A stretch of DNA of 64,000 nt from Falsirhodobacter deserti (GCF_004015795.1 NZ_ML137221.1:87533-151532); one strand, 5' to 3'. Shown: positions 1 through 9,290, numbered from the stretch's first letter. Notes: generated from the letters alone by a model not told the origin. Made by a program: numbers and translations.

Positions 1-687
1 ATCCTAGACCGGAAGACCGGCAAGCGGATTGATGGCATCGCGGGGAACAACTTCTCGTCCTATGTTCGGGACTATGATTTCAGCATCGTGCTACCGCAGC
101 ATAACAAGGGCCGGGCCGAGTTCAGCGTGCCCGAAGATTTCGGTGATCTGCACGGAAACCTGTTCAAGTTCTTCCTGAACTCGGCCGAGTACCGGAAGCA
201 TTTCGCAAAGCCCCCCGTCATATGCCTGAGCGTTTCAAGCAGCCGTACTTATTACCGGACCGAGAATACGCATCCCGTACTGGGCGTCGAATACCGGCAG
301 GATGAATTCTCCTCAACTGATCGGTATTTTGCGAAGATGGGATTGCAGGTCCGCTATTTCATGCCTGCAAACAGCGTCGCGCCTCTGGCTTTCTACTTCA
401 CCGGCGATCTCCTTCACGATTATTCTAATCTGGAGCTTATCGGCACGATCAGCACGATGGAGACCTTCCAGCGGATCTACCGGCCCGAGATCTACAATGC
501 CAATTCGCCCGCAGGGGCGTGCTACCGGCCCAGCCTGAAGCATCAGGATTATTCGTCGACCCGGATCGTCTATGACCGGGAAGAGCGCAGTCGACTGGCT
601 GTCGAACAAGGCAAGTTTGCCGAAGAGCATTTCATGACGCCATACCGGGCCATTCTTGAAGAATGGTCCGCCCAATACGCCGCCTGA
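1..687 (+). CDS. mesX: MesX (DUF1852), oxygen-dependent partner of MesD, 5' end missing
   Basis: The frame is open from base 1 to a stop at 685-687, so the gene starts before the window; the GTG at 88 is internal and not a start. About 228 C-terminal residues are visible. The text matches my memory of the DUF1852 family closely, for example FSVPEDFGDLHG, PPVICLSVS, YFAKMGLQVRYF and IYDREERSR-like stretches near the end. In Acinetobacter baylyi genetics DUF1852 (MesX) is required together with MesD for methionine synthesis without a folate methyl donor, and is thought to be a putative oxygenase supplying the methyl donor; the exact reaction is not established. mesD follows after 28 bases on the same strand, which fits a two-gene operon. 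No promoter can be assessed because the upstream part is outside the window. Confidence 0.9.
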   Translation: MLDRKTGKRIDGIAGNNFSSYVRDYDFSIVLPQHNKGRAEFSVPEDFGDLHGNLFKFFLNSAEYRKHFAKPPVICLSVSSSRTYYRTENTHPVLGVEYRQDEFSSTDRYFAKMGLQVRYFMPANSVAPLAFYFTGDLLHDYSNLELIGTISTMETFQRIYRPEIYNANSPAGACYRPSLKHQDYSSTRIVYDREERSRLAVEQGKFAEEHFMTPYRAILEEWSAQYAA

Positions 688-715
688 ATATCCGGACATG
701 CAAGGACATCTTATC

Positions 716-1744
716 ATGAACAAACTGCTGCCCACCTCGACTGCGGGAAGTTTGCCCAAACCCTCCTGGCTTGCGCAGCCGGAAACCCTCTGGTCGCCGT
801 GGAAGCTGCAGGGGCAGGAGCTGGTGGAAGGCAAGCAGGATGCTCTGCGCGTCGCCTTGAACGATCAGCAGCGGGCAGGCATCGACATCGTCAGCGACGG
901 AGAGCAGACGCGCCAACATTTCGTCACCTCGTTCATCGAGCATCTGGGCGGCGTGGATTTCGAGAAGCGCGAAACCGTCAGGATCCGCGATCGGTATGAC
1001 GCCAGCGTCCCGACTGTCGTCGGGGCCGTATCCCGCCACAAGCCGGTTTTCCTGGATGATGCGAAGTTCCTGCGCGGACAGACCGATCAACCGATCAAAT
1101 GGGCCCTGCCCGGCCCCATGACGATGATCGATACGCTTTACGACGCCCATTACAAAAGCCGCGAAAAACTGGCGTGGGAATTCGCCAGGATCCTTAACCA
1201 GGAAGCCAAGGAATTGGAAGCTGCGGGCGTTGACATCATCCAGTTCGATGAACCGGCTTTCAACGTCTTCTTCGATGAGGTGAACGACTGGGGGATCGCG
1301 GCATTGGAAAAAGCGGCCGAAGGCCTCAAGTGCGAAACCGCCGTTCACATCTGCTATGGTTACGGCATCAAGGCCAATACGGATTGGAAGAAGACCTTGG
1401 GTACCGAATGGCGGCAATACGAGGAGATCTTTCCCAAGTTGCAGACATCCAGCATCGACATGATATCCCTTGAATGCCAACATTCCCGCGTTCCGATGGA
1501 TCTGATCGAACTCCTCCGGGGCAAGAAGGTGATGGTCGGAGCCATCGATGTTGCGACCCACACCATAGAAACGCCCGACGAAGTCGCCGACGTCTTGCGG
1601 AATGCGCTTCGGTTCGTGGATGCCGACAAGCTTTATCCCTGCACCAATTGCGGGATGGCCCCCCTGCCCCGACATGTGGCCCAAGGAAAGTTAACAGCAT
1701 TGAGCGCAGGTGCAGCCATCGTACGAAACGAACTTTCGGCCTGA
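716..1744 (+). CDS. mesD: MesD, folate-independent methionine synthase (MetE C-terminal-domain-like)
   Basis: This 342-residue protein is a core methionine synthase: it has only the zinc/homocysteine catalytic barrel of MetE and lacks the N-terminal folate-binding half (MetE is about 750 residues). It starts MNKLLPTSTAGSLPKP. The zinc-ligand pattern of MetE is visible: HICYG (His and Cys), a Glu in ISLECQHS, and the late Cys in YPCTNCGMAPLPRH. The ATG at 716 is preferred over an upstream in-frame start at 656 because the latter overlaps mesX and the family begins at the TxxGSLP segment. MesD depends on MesX and oxygen in the published genetics, so this pair would make methionine aerobically without cobalamin or methyl-tetrahydrofolate. 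The assignment rests on sequence recall plus the adjacent mesX. Confidence 0.88.
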   Translation: MNKLLPTSTAGSLPKPSWLAQPETLWSPWKLQGQELVEGKQDALRVALNDQQRAGIDIVSDGEQTRQHFVTSFIEHLGGVDFEKRETVRIRDRYDASVPTVVGAVSRHKPVFLDDAKFLRGQTDQPIKWALPGPMTMIDTLYDAHYKSREKLAWEFARILNQEAKELEAAGVDIIQFDEPAFNVFFDEVNDWGIAALEKAAEGLKCETAVHICYGYGIKANTDWKKTLGTEWRQYEEIFPKLQTSSIDMISLECQHSRVPMDLIELLRGKKVMVGAIDVATHTIETPDEVADVLRNALRFVDADKLYPCTNCGMAPLPRHVAQGKLTALSAGAAIVRNELSA

Positions 1745-1970
1745 CGATGATCTTTCTGCCCGCCTGGGACGGAAGCGGAGCCTAAATTCGCTGAGCAAGC
1801 CTTGATGTAACGAGGTATCCGCTGGCCGAAAGCGATTTTGTCGTCCCCCAGGAGGAGCTTCTTACGACGCTTGAGCATGTCTGGCGCGAGCCCGATGCAG
1901 AGCGCAAGTCAGGTGCGGGAGCAAGCATTTGGATGAACCAGATGAAGTGACCTGACGCGGCTCCGTCCCG
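1745..1970 (+). other. Intergenic stretch with a short unassigned open segment
   Basis: No intact gene. A stretch of about 50 codons ending with TGA at 1948-1950 reads like real protein (it includes YPLAESDFVVPQEELL and VWREPDAERKSGAGA) but has no convincing start or ribosome binding site. It may be the tail of a lost gene. I do not recognise the family. Confidence 0.3.
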
Positions 1971-1974
1971 TCAC

Positions 1975-2497
1975 CTCTGCGCTGGCATCGTGCAGATCTT
2001 CGCCTGGGGCGGCAGTTACTATCCCATGGCCGTGCTGGCCGCGCCCATCTTGGCAGATACAGGCTGACCGTTGCCGTGTTTAGCAGGAGCAATCTCGGCG
2101 GCATTGGCCTGCGCCGGGCTGGTGTCGCCTCAAGTCGGCCGCGCCATCGCCTGCTTTGGCGTGGGGCCAGTCCGGGCAAAGGATATGAAGATGCTCGCCT
2201 TCGCATCTTCTACGGCGCTGACATTGGCGTCTTTTCCATCGCGCAAGGATGACTGCCGTGGTTCATCGAGATAACCGGTATCCGATGCTGATGGGACGGC
2301 GGGCGCGACCGCCCTTTCCGGCGAAGGCCGCGGCCCTAGCGGGGCGCTGATTGCAAGCTGCAAGCAGTGGCAGCTGTCGTGGCCCTTTGCATTTTGTGGG
2401 CCTGACCGTGCTGCTGTTGTGCGCCGCTGAGCTAGACCTCTCACGATACCGCAGATGCAAGCGCGAGTGCCGGTGCGCCTTGCACCGGCACCGCCGT
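1975..2497 (+). pseudogene. Remnant of a major facilitator superfamily transporter
   Basis: Scattered pieces of a membrane transporter can be read in different plus frames. At 1975-2064 the frame reads IVQIFAWGGSYYPMAVLAAP and then stops; this is the typical first helix of a 12-helix MFS protein. At 2071-2165 a second frame gives LACAGLVSPQVGRAI, the helix 2 / loop region. At about 2390-2440 a third frame gives FVGLTVLLLCAAELDL, resembling a later helix followed by an amphipathic tail. Stops and frame changes separate them and about 700 bases of the expected gene are missing, so it cannot make a transporter. The original substrate cannot be inferred. Confidence 0.5.
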
Positions 2498-3778
2498 TCA
2501 AAGGGTGACCAGCGTCGAAACCTGCACTGGCAGTCCCGTAGCGAAAGAGCGGTTTGCCGCAAGCCCTGTCAGAATCGACATGGCACCATCGCGGTAACCG
2601 GCAGCGTAATGCCCGCCCGAATTGGATCGCCCGAAGATATCGGCCAGCATCCTGTTGTCGCCGCCGCCATGGCCGCCCTCACCCATCTCCACCGGAACGA
2701 CGCGGGGCGTTCCATGAAGGGGGAAGTGATAAAGCTGGATACCTTCGGCCGCGCCTTCCTGGTCCGCTTCGCCGCCGGCGTTGATGTAGGACGTCTCACG
2801 CACCATCAACTCGATCCGGCCGCCGGATCCGTTGAAGCTTACATTGAACCCTTCCCAGGGCGCGTAGGCATTCAATGAATAGGTCATGACGGCGCGGTTG
2901 CGGTAACGAACCATGACCTGCATCGTGTCTTCTATGCTTATGCCATCGCCAAAGACGTTCTGGTCACGTTGATATCCATCCTCATGCTCGGCATCCCAGT
3001 AAAGGCCCTTCTGGGCCGGGCTGGAGGTAAGGTCGATGGCGAAGGGATCGTTTCGCGCAGCCTCCACACCCGTTGTGCGGGTATACGGGGTGAACAGTCC
3101 GCGATCCTCGGCATTGGCGCGCCCATAGAAGCGCAGATCGCCCATGCCGAACACCGTTTCCGGCTGCGTGCCCAGCCAGAAGTTCACCAGATCGAAATGG
3201 TGGGTGGACTTATGGACCATCAAGCCGCCGCTGTTGCGTTTGTCGCGGTGCCAGCGTCGGAAGTAATCCGCGCCATGCTTCGTATCCAGAAGCCATTCGA
3301 AATGGACCGAGAACACCTCACCGATCCCGCCCAAGGCGATCAGCTCCCTTACCGCTGCGTTGTGGGGGGCATAACGATAGTTGAACGTGACGCGAACCGA
3401 GCGTCCCGTGCGCTTTACCGCGTCGACGATTTGCTGGCACTTTTCCACGTCGGTCGTCATCGGCTTTTCCGTAATCACGTCGCGCCCTGCCTCCAGCGCG
3501 GCGATGATATAAGTGTGGTGCGTCCGGTCTATGGTCGTGACGATCACGGCTTCGGCGCCGGTCTCCTCCAGCATCCGGCCGAAATCTTCGGCCTTGTAGG
3601 TGGGTAGGTTCGGATAGCCGAATTCCGTTACAAGAACCTTGTTCGTGTAATCCATGCGCGTCTGGTTGGTATCGCACAGCGCCACCAGCTCCGAACTGTC
3701 GCGGTAGGCACCGGCGACTGCCTCATAGAACATTCTGGCCCGTGCGCCGGTGCCAACAAGCGCGTATTTCTTGCGCAT
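2498..3778 (-). CDS. Gfo/Idh/MocA-family NAD(P)-dependent oxidoreductase
   Basis: A 426-residue cytoplasmic oxidoreductase of the Gfo/Idh/MocA family, which oxidises or reduces sugars, inositols or their derivatives. The N-terminal Rossmann motif is YALVGTGARARMF (residues 5-17), followed by the family signature VITEKPMTTD with the catalytic-site Lys of the EKP motif near residue 104. The C-terminal half is the alpha/beta substrate domain, with the HKSTHHFDLVNFWLG segment carrying the usual His residues. A strong ribosome binding site (AAGGAG) precedes the ATG. It is the last gene of the ABC transporter operon that runs leftward from 8119, about 90 bases after the ATPase gene, so its substrate is probably the imported sugar. 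The exact substrate cannot be read from sequence. At 426 residues it is longer than the usual 330-390. Confidence 0.85.
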   Translation of the reverse strand: MRKKYALVGTGARARMFYEAVAGAYRDSSELVALCDTNQTRMDYTNKVLVTEFGYPNLPTYKAEDFGRMLEETGAEAVIVTTIDRTHHTYIIAALEAGRDVITEKPMTTDVEKCQQIVDAVKRTGRSVRVTFNYRYAPHNAAVRELIALGGIGEVFSVHFEWLLDTKHGADYFRRWHRDKRNSGGLMVHKSTHHFDLVNFWLGTQPETVFGMGDLRFYGRANAEDRGLFTPYTRTTGVEAARNDPFAIDLTSSPAQKGLYWDAEHEDGYQRDQNVFGDGISIEDTMQVMVRYRNRAVMTYSLNAYAPWEGFNVSFNGSGGRIELMVRETSYINAGGEADQEGAAEGIQLYHFPLHGTPRVVPVEMGEGGHGGGDNRMLADIFGRSNSGGHYAAGYRDGAMSILTGLAANRSFATGLPVQVSTLVTL

Positions 3779-3872
3779 CTTCTTCTCCTTGATATGCGAC
3801 CACCGTCGCGGCAGGTTTTCCAGCCCCGGCCCCTGAAGGGACCGGGTTCATGATGATCCAGCGGGATGTTCT

Positions 3873-4943
3873 TCAGTGGCGAAGGGCCGAGCCGTCGGGG
3901 TTGAAAAGGTGGCACTTCGCCGGATCGACCCGCATCGGCACCGTGTCGCCCGTGCGGCACGGCTGCTGGCCGGGAAGCACAACGGCCAAGGCGTTCCGAT
4001 CCCCCGCGGGGCGCACATGAAGGACGGTGCTGCCGCCCAGATGCTCCACAAGTTCCACCCGCCCGTCGCCAAGGGATGCACCTTCGCCGCCGACCGAGAT
4101 ATGTTCGGGGCGGATGCCCAGCGTCAGCGGGGTACCGGGTGCAGCGGTAAGGGCATGACCCACCTGCAACCGCTGCCCTGCAAGCATCACGCCATCGCCC
4201 TCGGTTTTGACGGGCATGAAGTTCATCTTGGGCGATCCGATGAAGCCGGCGACGAATTCGTTCGCCGGCGCGTTGTAAAGCTCCAGCGGGGAGCCGACCT
4301 GCATGACCTTGCCGCCGCGCAACACGACGATCTGGTCGGCCATTGTCATCGCCTCCACCTGATCATGCGTGACATAGATCATCGTGTTTCCAAGGCGTTC
4401 ATGCATCTTGGAAATCTCGACCCGCATCTGGACCCGCAGTTCCGCATCAAGGTTTGACAAAGGCTCGTCGAACAGGAATATCCTGGGATCGCGGACGATC
4501 GACCGGCCGATGGCCACCCTTTGCCGCTGGCCGCCCGACAATGCCCTTGGCTTGCGTTGCAGGTAATCGGTGATCTGGAGCGTTTCCGCTGCGGCCCGAA
4601 CGCGGCGATCAACCTCGGCACGGGGATAACCGGCTGTTTCCAGCCCGAAGGCAAGGTTCTTGTAAACGCTCATGTGCGGGTAAAGCGCATAGGATTGGAA
4701 GACCATCGCGATGCCGCGCTTTGCGGCGGCGACATCGTTCATCCGTTCGTCATCGATCAGAAGATCCCCGTCCGAAATCGTTTCCAGCCCTGCGATCATC
4801 CGCAAAAGCGTGGACTTGCCGCAGCCGGACGGGCCGACAAAGACGGTGAAGGCCCCCGGCTTGATCTCCAGATCTATTCCGCGGATCACGTCGAAGGCGC
4901 CGTACCGCTTTTCGACCCTTTTCAGTTCAATTCTTGTAGCCAT
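3873..4943 (-). CDS. Sugar ABC transporter ATP-binding protein (MalK/UgpC type)
   Basis: A 356-residue ATPase of the CUT1 carbohydrate importer family. It carries Walker A GPSGCGKST, the Q-loop in MVFQSYALYPHM, signature LSGGQRQRVAIGR, Walker B IFLFDEPLSNLD and the H-loop YVTHDQVEAMTMAD. The last 120 residues form the TOBE/OB regulatory domain (LGIRPEHI motif), as in MalK, UgpC and MsmX. It sits between the permease gene (ends 5013) and the Gfo/Idh/MocA gene. It energises uptake through the two permeases encoded upstream; as with other MsmX-like ATPases it might also serve other transporters. Confidence 0.93.
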   Translation of the reverse strand: MATRIELKRVEKRYGAFDVIRGIDLEIKPGAFTVFVGPSGCGKSTLLRMIAGLETISDGDLLIDDERMNDVAAAKRGIAMVFQSYALYPHMSVYKNLAFGLETAGYPRAEVDRRVRAAAETLQITDYLQRKPRALSGGQRQRVAIGRSIVRDPRIFLFDEPLSNLDAELRVQMRVEISKMHERLGNTMIYVTHDQVEAMTMADQIVVLRGGKVMQVGSPLELYNAPANEFVAGFIGSPKMNFMPVKTEGDGVMLAGQRLQVGHALTAAPGTPLTLGIRPEHISVGGEGASLGDGRVELVEHLGGSTVLHVRPAGDRNALAVVLPGQQPCRTGDTVPMRVDPAKCHLFNPDGSALRH

Positions 4944-5012
4944 TCGCGTTATCCGAAATTGGGGCCTCGGGCTGCCCTGCCCCGCGATCTGCGCGGCGGG
5001 CCTGCACGGGCG

Positions 5013-5888
5013 TCAGCGTTTCATGCCCGTGGTGGCGATGCCTTCGATCAGCAATCGCTGGAAAAACAGGAAGATCAGGAAGATCGGGACAAGTGACAGC
5101 ACCGACATCGCGAACAGCTCGTTCCAGCTGGATGTGCCTGAAGAGTCGATGAACGAGCGCAGGCCAAGCTGGACCGTGTAGTTGCGCATCTCGCTGATAT
5201 AGATAAGCGGTCCGAAAAAATCCTCCCACGTCCAGATGAACGAGAAGATCGCGGCCGTCGCAAGCACCGGCATCGAAAGCGGAAGGATGATCTTCCAATA
5301 GATCCGCCAGGGGCTGCACCCATCCATCCGGGCCGCCTCGTCCAGCTCGCGCGGGATGCCGCGGAAGAACTGCACCATCAGGAAGATGAAGAAGGCATCC
5401 ACTGCAAAGTATTTCGGCAGGATCAGCGGCCACCACGTGTTGACCATATCGAGGCTGCGGAACAGCACGTATTGCGGGATCAGCGTCACGTGATAGGGCA
5501 GCATCAGCGTGCCCAGCATCAGTGCGAACCAGAACCTTTGCCCGAAAAAGCGCAACCGCGCGAAGGCATAAGCCACAAGCGATGCCGCCAGCACATTGCC
5601 GATCGTCGACAGCACCGCAATGATGAGAGAGTTGACGAAGAACCGGCCGAAACTGATCTGCAGGCCGAACCATCCGTCGGGATAGGCGCTGATCGTCACC
5701 TGCGACGGCACAAGCCCCGCATCGCCGCCAAACAACTCTTCCGGCGGGCGCAGCGACCCTGAAAGCATCCACAGGATCGGATAGATCATCACGAAGCAGA
5801 CGGCGATCAGCAGCGCGTGGCGCAGGGTGGAGGTCAGCCGCGGGTGCTTGGGCTGCAGGCCGGGCATGTTGTTCGATGCGTCAGTCAT
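5013..5888 (-). CDS. Sugar ABC transporter permease (MalG type)
   Basis: A 291-residue inner-membrane permease with about six hydrophobic segments; the first lies around residues 25-45 (ALLIAVCFVMIYPILWMLSG). The cytoplasmic EAA loop that contacts the ATPase is present as EAARMDG followed by ILPLSMP. The C-terminal end IEGIATTGMKR is typical of the MalG branch (compare EGISAGGVKG in the paralogue at 48562). The start overlaps the end of the MalF-type gene by 8 bases, indicating translational coupling. With the partner permease it forms the membrane channel of a CUT1 importer. Confidence 0.93.
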   Translation of the reverse strand: MTDASNNMPGLQPKHPRLTSTLRHALLIAVCFVMIYPILWMLSGSLRPPEELFGGDAGLVPSQVTISAYPDGWFGLQISFGRFFVNSLIIAVLSTIGNVLAASLVAYAFARLRFFGQRFWFALMLGTLMLPYHVTLIPQYVLFRSLDMVNTWWPLILPKYFAVDAFFIFLMVQFFRGIPRELDEAARMDGCSPWRIYWKIILPLSMPVLATAAIFSFIWTWEDFFGPLIYISEMRNYTVQLGLRSFIDSSGTSSWNELFAMSVLSLVPIFLIFLFFQRLLIEGIATTGMKR

Positions 5889-6825
5889 CGTGATGCACCC
5901 AGTATTTCGTGGACAGGAAGGAAATCGCCGTGAAGATCGCGATGATGATCACAAGAACCCATGCCAGTGCCGAGGCATAGCCCATGCGGAAGTAACCGAA
6001 CGCCTCCTGATACAGATACAGCGTGTAGAAGAGCGTGGAGTTGATCGGCCCGCCGGACCCGCCCGAAATGATGAAGGCGGGTGTGAAGGCCTTGAATGCC
6101 TCGATCGTCTGGATCACCAGGTTGAAGAAGACGACAGGCGACAGCAGCGGCAGGGTTATGCGAAGGAATTGCCGCGTGGGCGAGGCGCCATCAAGGCTTG
6201 CGGCTTCGTACATGTCGGTCGGGATCTGGCGCAATCCTGCAAGAAAGATGATCATGGGCGATCCAAACTGCCACACCGAAAGAACCACCAGCGTGTAAAG
6301 CGAGTAATTGGGATTGGAGATCCAGCTTGGCCCTTCGATACCGATCTGCGCCAGCAGGCTGTTGACCAGCCCGTCGGATGCGAAAAGCTGCCGCCACAGC
6401 ACTGCGATGGCCACCGATGTTCCCAGAAGCGACGGCAGATAGAAGATTGCCCGATAGACCGGCAGCCCCTGCATCCCGCGGTTCAGCAGCATTGCAACCG
6501 CCAGCGCGAAAGCCAGCTTCAGCGGAACCGACAGCAAGACATAAAGCAGCGTGACCTTCATCGAGGCCGCGAATTTCGGATCCTGCGTGACCATGCGGAC
6601 ATAGTTCTGGGCCCCGATGAATTCCGGCGTGGTCAGCAGGTCGAAATCGGTGAAGGACAGATACAGCGAAGCAAGCGCCGGCCCAAGCGTCAGAAGGAAG
6701 AAGCCCAGAAGCCACGGTGCGAGGAATAAGTATCCCGCACCGTTGCGCCGCATGGCAGCGCCCAAACGGGAGGGCGAGGCCCGCATCCGGGCCGCCGCAG
6801 GGCGGCTCAGCGTCTGTTCCGCCAT
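5881..6825 (-). CDS. Sugar ABC transporter permease (MalF type)
   Basis: A permease of about 314 residues with six predicted membrane helices, the first at AGYLFLAPWLLGFFLLT. The EAA loop reads EAASLDG with ITLP downstream. I placed the start at the ATG whose product begins MAEQTLSRPAAARM (6823-6825), because the longer frame to 6876 overlaps 47 bases of the binding-protein gene and adds residues unlike the family. It then begins just 4 bases after the binding-protein stop. The gene order binding protein, MalF-type, MalG-type, ATPase is canonical for CUT1 importers. Confidence 0.92.
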   Translation of the reverse strand: MAEQTLSRPAAARMRASPSRLGAAMRRNGAGYLFLAPWLLGFFLLTLGPALASLYLSFTDFDLLTTPEFIGAQNYVRMVTQDPKFAASMKVTLLYVLLSVPLKLAFALAVAMLLNRGMQGLPVYRAIFYLPSLLGTSVAIAVLWRQLFASDGLVNSLLAQIGIEGPSWISNPNYSLYTLVVLSVWQFGSPMIIFLAGLRQIPTDMYEAASLDGASPTRQFLRITLPLLSPVVFFNLVIQTIEAFKAFTPAFIISGGSGGPINSTLFYTLYLYQEAFGYFRMGYASALAWVLVIIIAIFTAISFLSTKYWVHHDD

Positions 6826-6829
6826 GACC

Positions 6830-8119
6830 TCAGGCCCGCCCAAGAATGGAGGTCGCTTCGTCCACCAGGTTGGCACCGCCCTGTTCAGGAGTCACCGCCT
6901 TGAACCCGACCTCCTGGCTGATGCGGATGATGGTGTCATTCACCTCTCCGGCACCCTGCGGCGGTGAGGGGGGCAGCATGCCAATCTGCGGCGTCATGTC
7001 AGAGATGAACCGGACCACCTTGCGGCCGGGCTCGTCCAGATCTGATGCGATGACATCACGGATTGCGGCCGATGCGGGAACGCCACGATCCAGCCCCAGC
7101 AGTTTCGCCCCCTCCGGCTCTGCGATCAGGAAGTTGATCAGGCGCGCTGTGGCCGCCGGGTCTTTCGCCTTGGAGGAGATGGAGAACATCTGCGAAGGCT
7201 TGAAATATTGCGGGGGCTGGCCGTCGGGCAGAACGGGCGTACTGGTCAGCGACAGTTCCGCGTCCACCAGCATCTGGAAGGCGACGAACTGGTTGGAATG
7301 GCCAAAGTCGGTGGCAGAGCGTCGTTGCACAATGGGCGATGTTTCCGGCGAGAATTTGTAGAGCGCCTGCACATCCGCGGGCACACAATATCCCGCATCG
7401 CGCATTTCGGCCCAATAGGCGAACCAGCGGCCTGCATCCTCGGCGTTGAAACCAAGCGTACCTTCGGGCGTATAAAGCGCCTTGCCCTGTGCGCGCAGCC
7501 ACGCCTCGAACAGCGCTTCCTGGCAGCTTCCATCGGCAGTGGCGAAAACTCGGGGCCGCTGGTTGGCTTCGGTGAAGGCCGCGCATTTTTCGGCGAAACC
7601 GTCCCACGTCATGCCGTATGCCGGCATCTCCACGCCAGCTTCGTCCCACGCCGCGCCGTCCAGCAGCAGGGTATAGGCATTCACGCCCACATTGCCGCCA
7701 TATAGCTTTCCGTCCATGGAGCAGCTGGCAAGGTTAGCCTCGCCGAAATCGGCGATCTTCAGTTCGTTACCAAGGAACTGGTTCAACGGCAGAAGCGCGC
7801 CCCGCCGGGCGTATTCGAACATATACCGATAATCCATCTGGATGAAATCGGGTGCGTTCCCACCTGCAACCTGCGTGGCAAGACGCGCCCAGTAATCGTC
7901 CCAGCCCATGGATTCGGTCTGAATGGAAATCTCCGGATGCTTCTCGCGGAACAGCGCAACGGCCGCCTCCGTGCGGCGCGCCCGCTCATCGCCGCCCCAC
8001 CAGATCATGCGTATGGCACTTTGCTGCGCCAGTGCGGCGCGGCCGATCAACAGCGGCAGGCCAGCCGCAAGCATCCCGGCACCGATGAACCGGCGCCGAC
8101 CCATCAAGGGCGTTGTCAT
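6830..8119 (-). CDS. Extracellular sugar-binding protein of ABC transporter, Tat-type signal
   Basis: A solute-binding protein of about 429 residues (SBP_bac_1 family). The N terminus has MGRRRFIGAGMLAAGLPLL, a twin-arginine-like leader with an ALAQQ cleavage region. Mature-chain features are IRMIWWGGDERARRTEAAV and VAGGNAPDFIQMDYRYMFEY, as in binding proteins for oligosaccharides. The ATG at 8117-8119 is chosen over one five codons upstream because GGGAGGG lies just before it. As first gene of the leftward operon it should be the most abundant product. The ligand is unknown. Confidence 0.9.
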   Translation of the reverse strand: MTTPLMGRRRFIGAGMLAAGLPLLIGRAALAQQSAIRMIWWGGDERARRTEAAVALFREKHPEISIQTESMGWDDYWARLATQVAGGNAPDFIQMDYRYMFEYARRGALLPLNQFLGNELKIADFGEANLASCSMDGKLYGGNVGVNAYTLLLDGAAWDEAGVEMPAYGMTWDGFAEKCAAFTEANQRPRVFATADGSCQEALFEAWLRAQGKALYTPEGTLGFNAEDAGRWFAYWAEMRDAGYCVPADVQALYKFSPETSPIVQRRSATDFGHSNQFVAFQMLVDAELSLTSTPVLPDGQPPQYFKPSQMFSISSKAKDPAATARLINFLIAEPEGAKLLGLDRGVPASAAIRDVIASDLDEPGRKVVRFISDMTPQIGMLPPSPPQGAGEVNDTIIRISQEVGFKAVTPEQGGANLVDEATSILGRA

Positions 8120-8345
8120 AGGTTTCCCTCCCAATGCGATACGGTTTTCCGCCTCGGGTCTTTGCCGCAGGCCGGTTCCGCACGTTCTGTTCCGGCACTC
8201 CCACGCCGGTGGTTCGTGAACGCGCCTCCCTCGCGGTACCGTTCACTTCAGATCAGTCTACGCACTGGCCGCAGCCTGACAAATATAATGTTTTGGCCCA
8301 GCCATAAAGAATGTTGATAGTAAATCATCCGGGTGGAGGGTGACG

Positions 8346-9269
8346 ATGGACAAGGTTCTGGAGCAGTTCGTGGCAATGGCAGAGGCCGGCTCTCTTGTCG
8401 CGGCAGCGGAGGTGCTGCATGTCTCTCAGCCCCCGCTAAGCTACAACCTGAAGCGGCTGGAACAGACGCTGGGCGTGACACTGTTTGAACGTTCGCCCCG
8501 CGGGGTGCAGCTGACCCGCTATGGCGAAACGCTGTACAGCAGCGCGCTGTTCATGGGGCGTCTTTATTCCAATGCGCTGGCCACCATCGCCAGCCAGAAG
8601 GCCGAGGATGAGGAAGGGATCAGCATCGGCACCGGATATTCGACGTGGATCCTTATCCTGCGCGACTATGTCATCGACCATCACCGCGCCCATCCCCAAG
8701 CCCCGATCAATGTCAGCATCGGCAACATGATGCGCTGCATGGACCAACTTCTTGCCGGCGACATCTCGTTGTTCATCGGGCACCGAATCGACCGGCTGAA
8801 GGAAGGCCTGAAAGTGGACTTCATTCCCCTTGGCATGGCGCAGGACGGGTACTTCGTTCGGCGGGGACACCCACTTCAGGATGGTGCGCACCACGAGGCC
8901 GACATCCGCGCCTTCCCCACGACAATGGCCTATCCGCCCGATGCCCGCCAGAAACGGCTGATCGCAGGCGGCACCGAAGGGGATGCGAGCCGCTTCGGAC
9001 ATGTCTTCACCTCCAATTCCCTGGAGGCATGCATAGACTTCGTGCGCACCACCGAGGCCGTTCTGATCCACAGCACCGTGCTGAGCAGTCATTTCGTGAA
9101 GGAAGGCCTTGTTCCGGTTCAGGTCCATCCCGATGACAATCCGCGCACCGCAGTCATGGGAATTCACGTTCTTCCCGAACGCCGCGCGAACCCCAAGGTT
9201 CAGGCCTGCATTGACGCGCTTATCGCGCAATCGGAACGCCTGCAGCTGTTCCCGCGCAAGACCCCCTGA
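8346..9269 (+). CDS. LysR-family transcriptional regulator
   Basis: A regulator of about 307 residues with an N-terminal LysR helix-turn-helix (residues 1-60: AEVLHVSQPPLSYNLKRLEQ, LFERSPRGVQLT) and a periplasmic-binding-fold effector domain (ISIGTGYSTWILI to the end). ATG 8346 has GGAGG at 8334-8338, a better spacing than the in-frame GTG at 8340. It is divergent from the binding-protein gene at 8119 with 226 bases between, the standard LysR arrangement, so it most likely controls the ABC/Gfo-Idh operon. The intergenic segment is locally AT-rich around 8280-8330 (ATATAATG, ATAAAGAATGTTGAT), a plausible promoter and operator zone, but I could not fix a single LysR box. The inducer is probably the sugar or an early metabolite. 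Confidence 0.88.
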   Translation: MDKVLEQFVAMAEAGSLVAAAEVLHVSQPPLSYNLKRLEQTLGVTLFERSPRGVQLTRYGETLYSSALFMGRLYSNALATIASQKAEDEEGISIGTGYSTWILILRDYVIDHHRAHPQAPINVSIGNMMRCMDQLLAGDISLFIGHRIDRLKEGLKVDFIPLGMAQDGYFVRRGHPLQDGAHHEADIRAFPTTMAYPPDARQKRLIAGGTEGDASRFGHVFTSNSLEACIDFVRTTEAVLIHSTVLSSHFVKEGLVPVQVHPDDNPRTAVMGIHVLPERRANPKVQACIDALIAQSERLQLFPRKTP

Positions 9270-9290
9270 TCGGGGCGCAAGAACAGCCCG

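Noticed and set aside
88..687. A complete gene starting with GTG at 88
   Set aside because: The frame is open and family-like from base 1, so GTG 88 is an internal codon; the real start lies outside the window.
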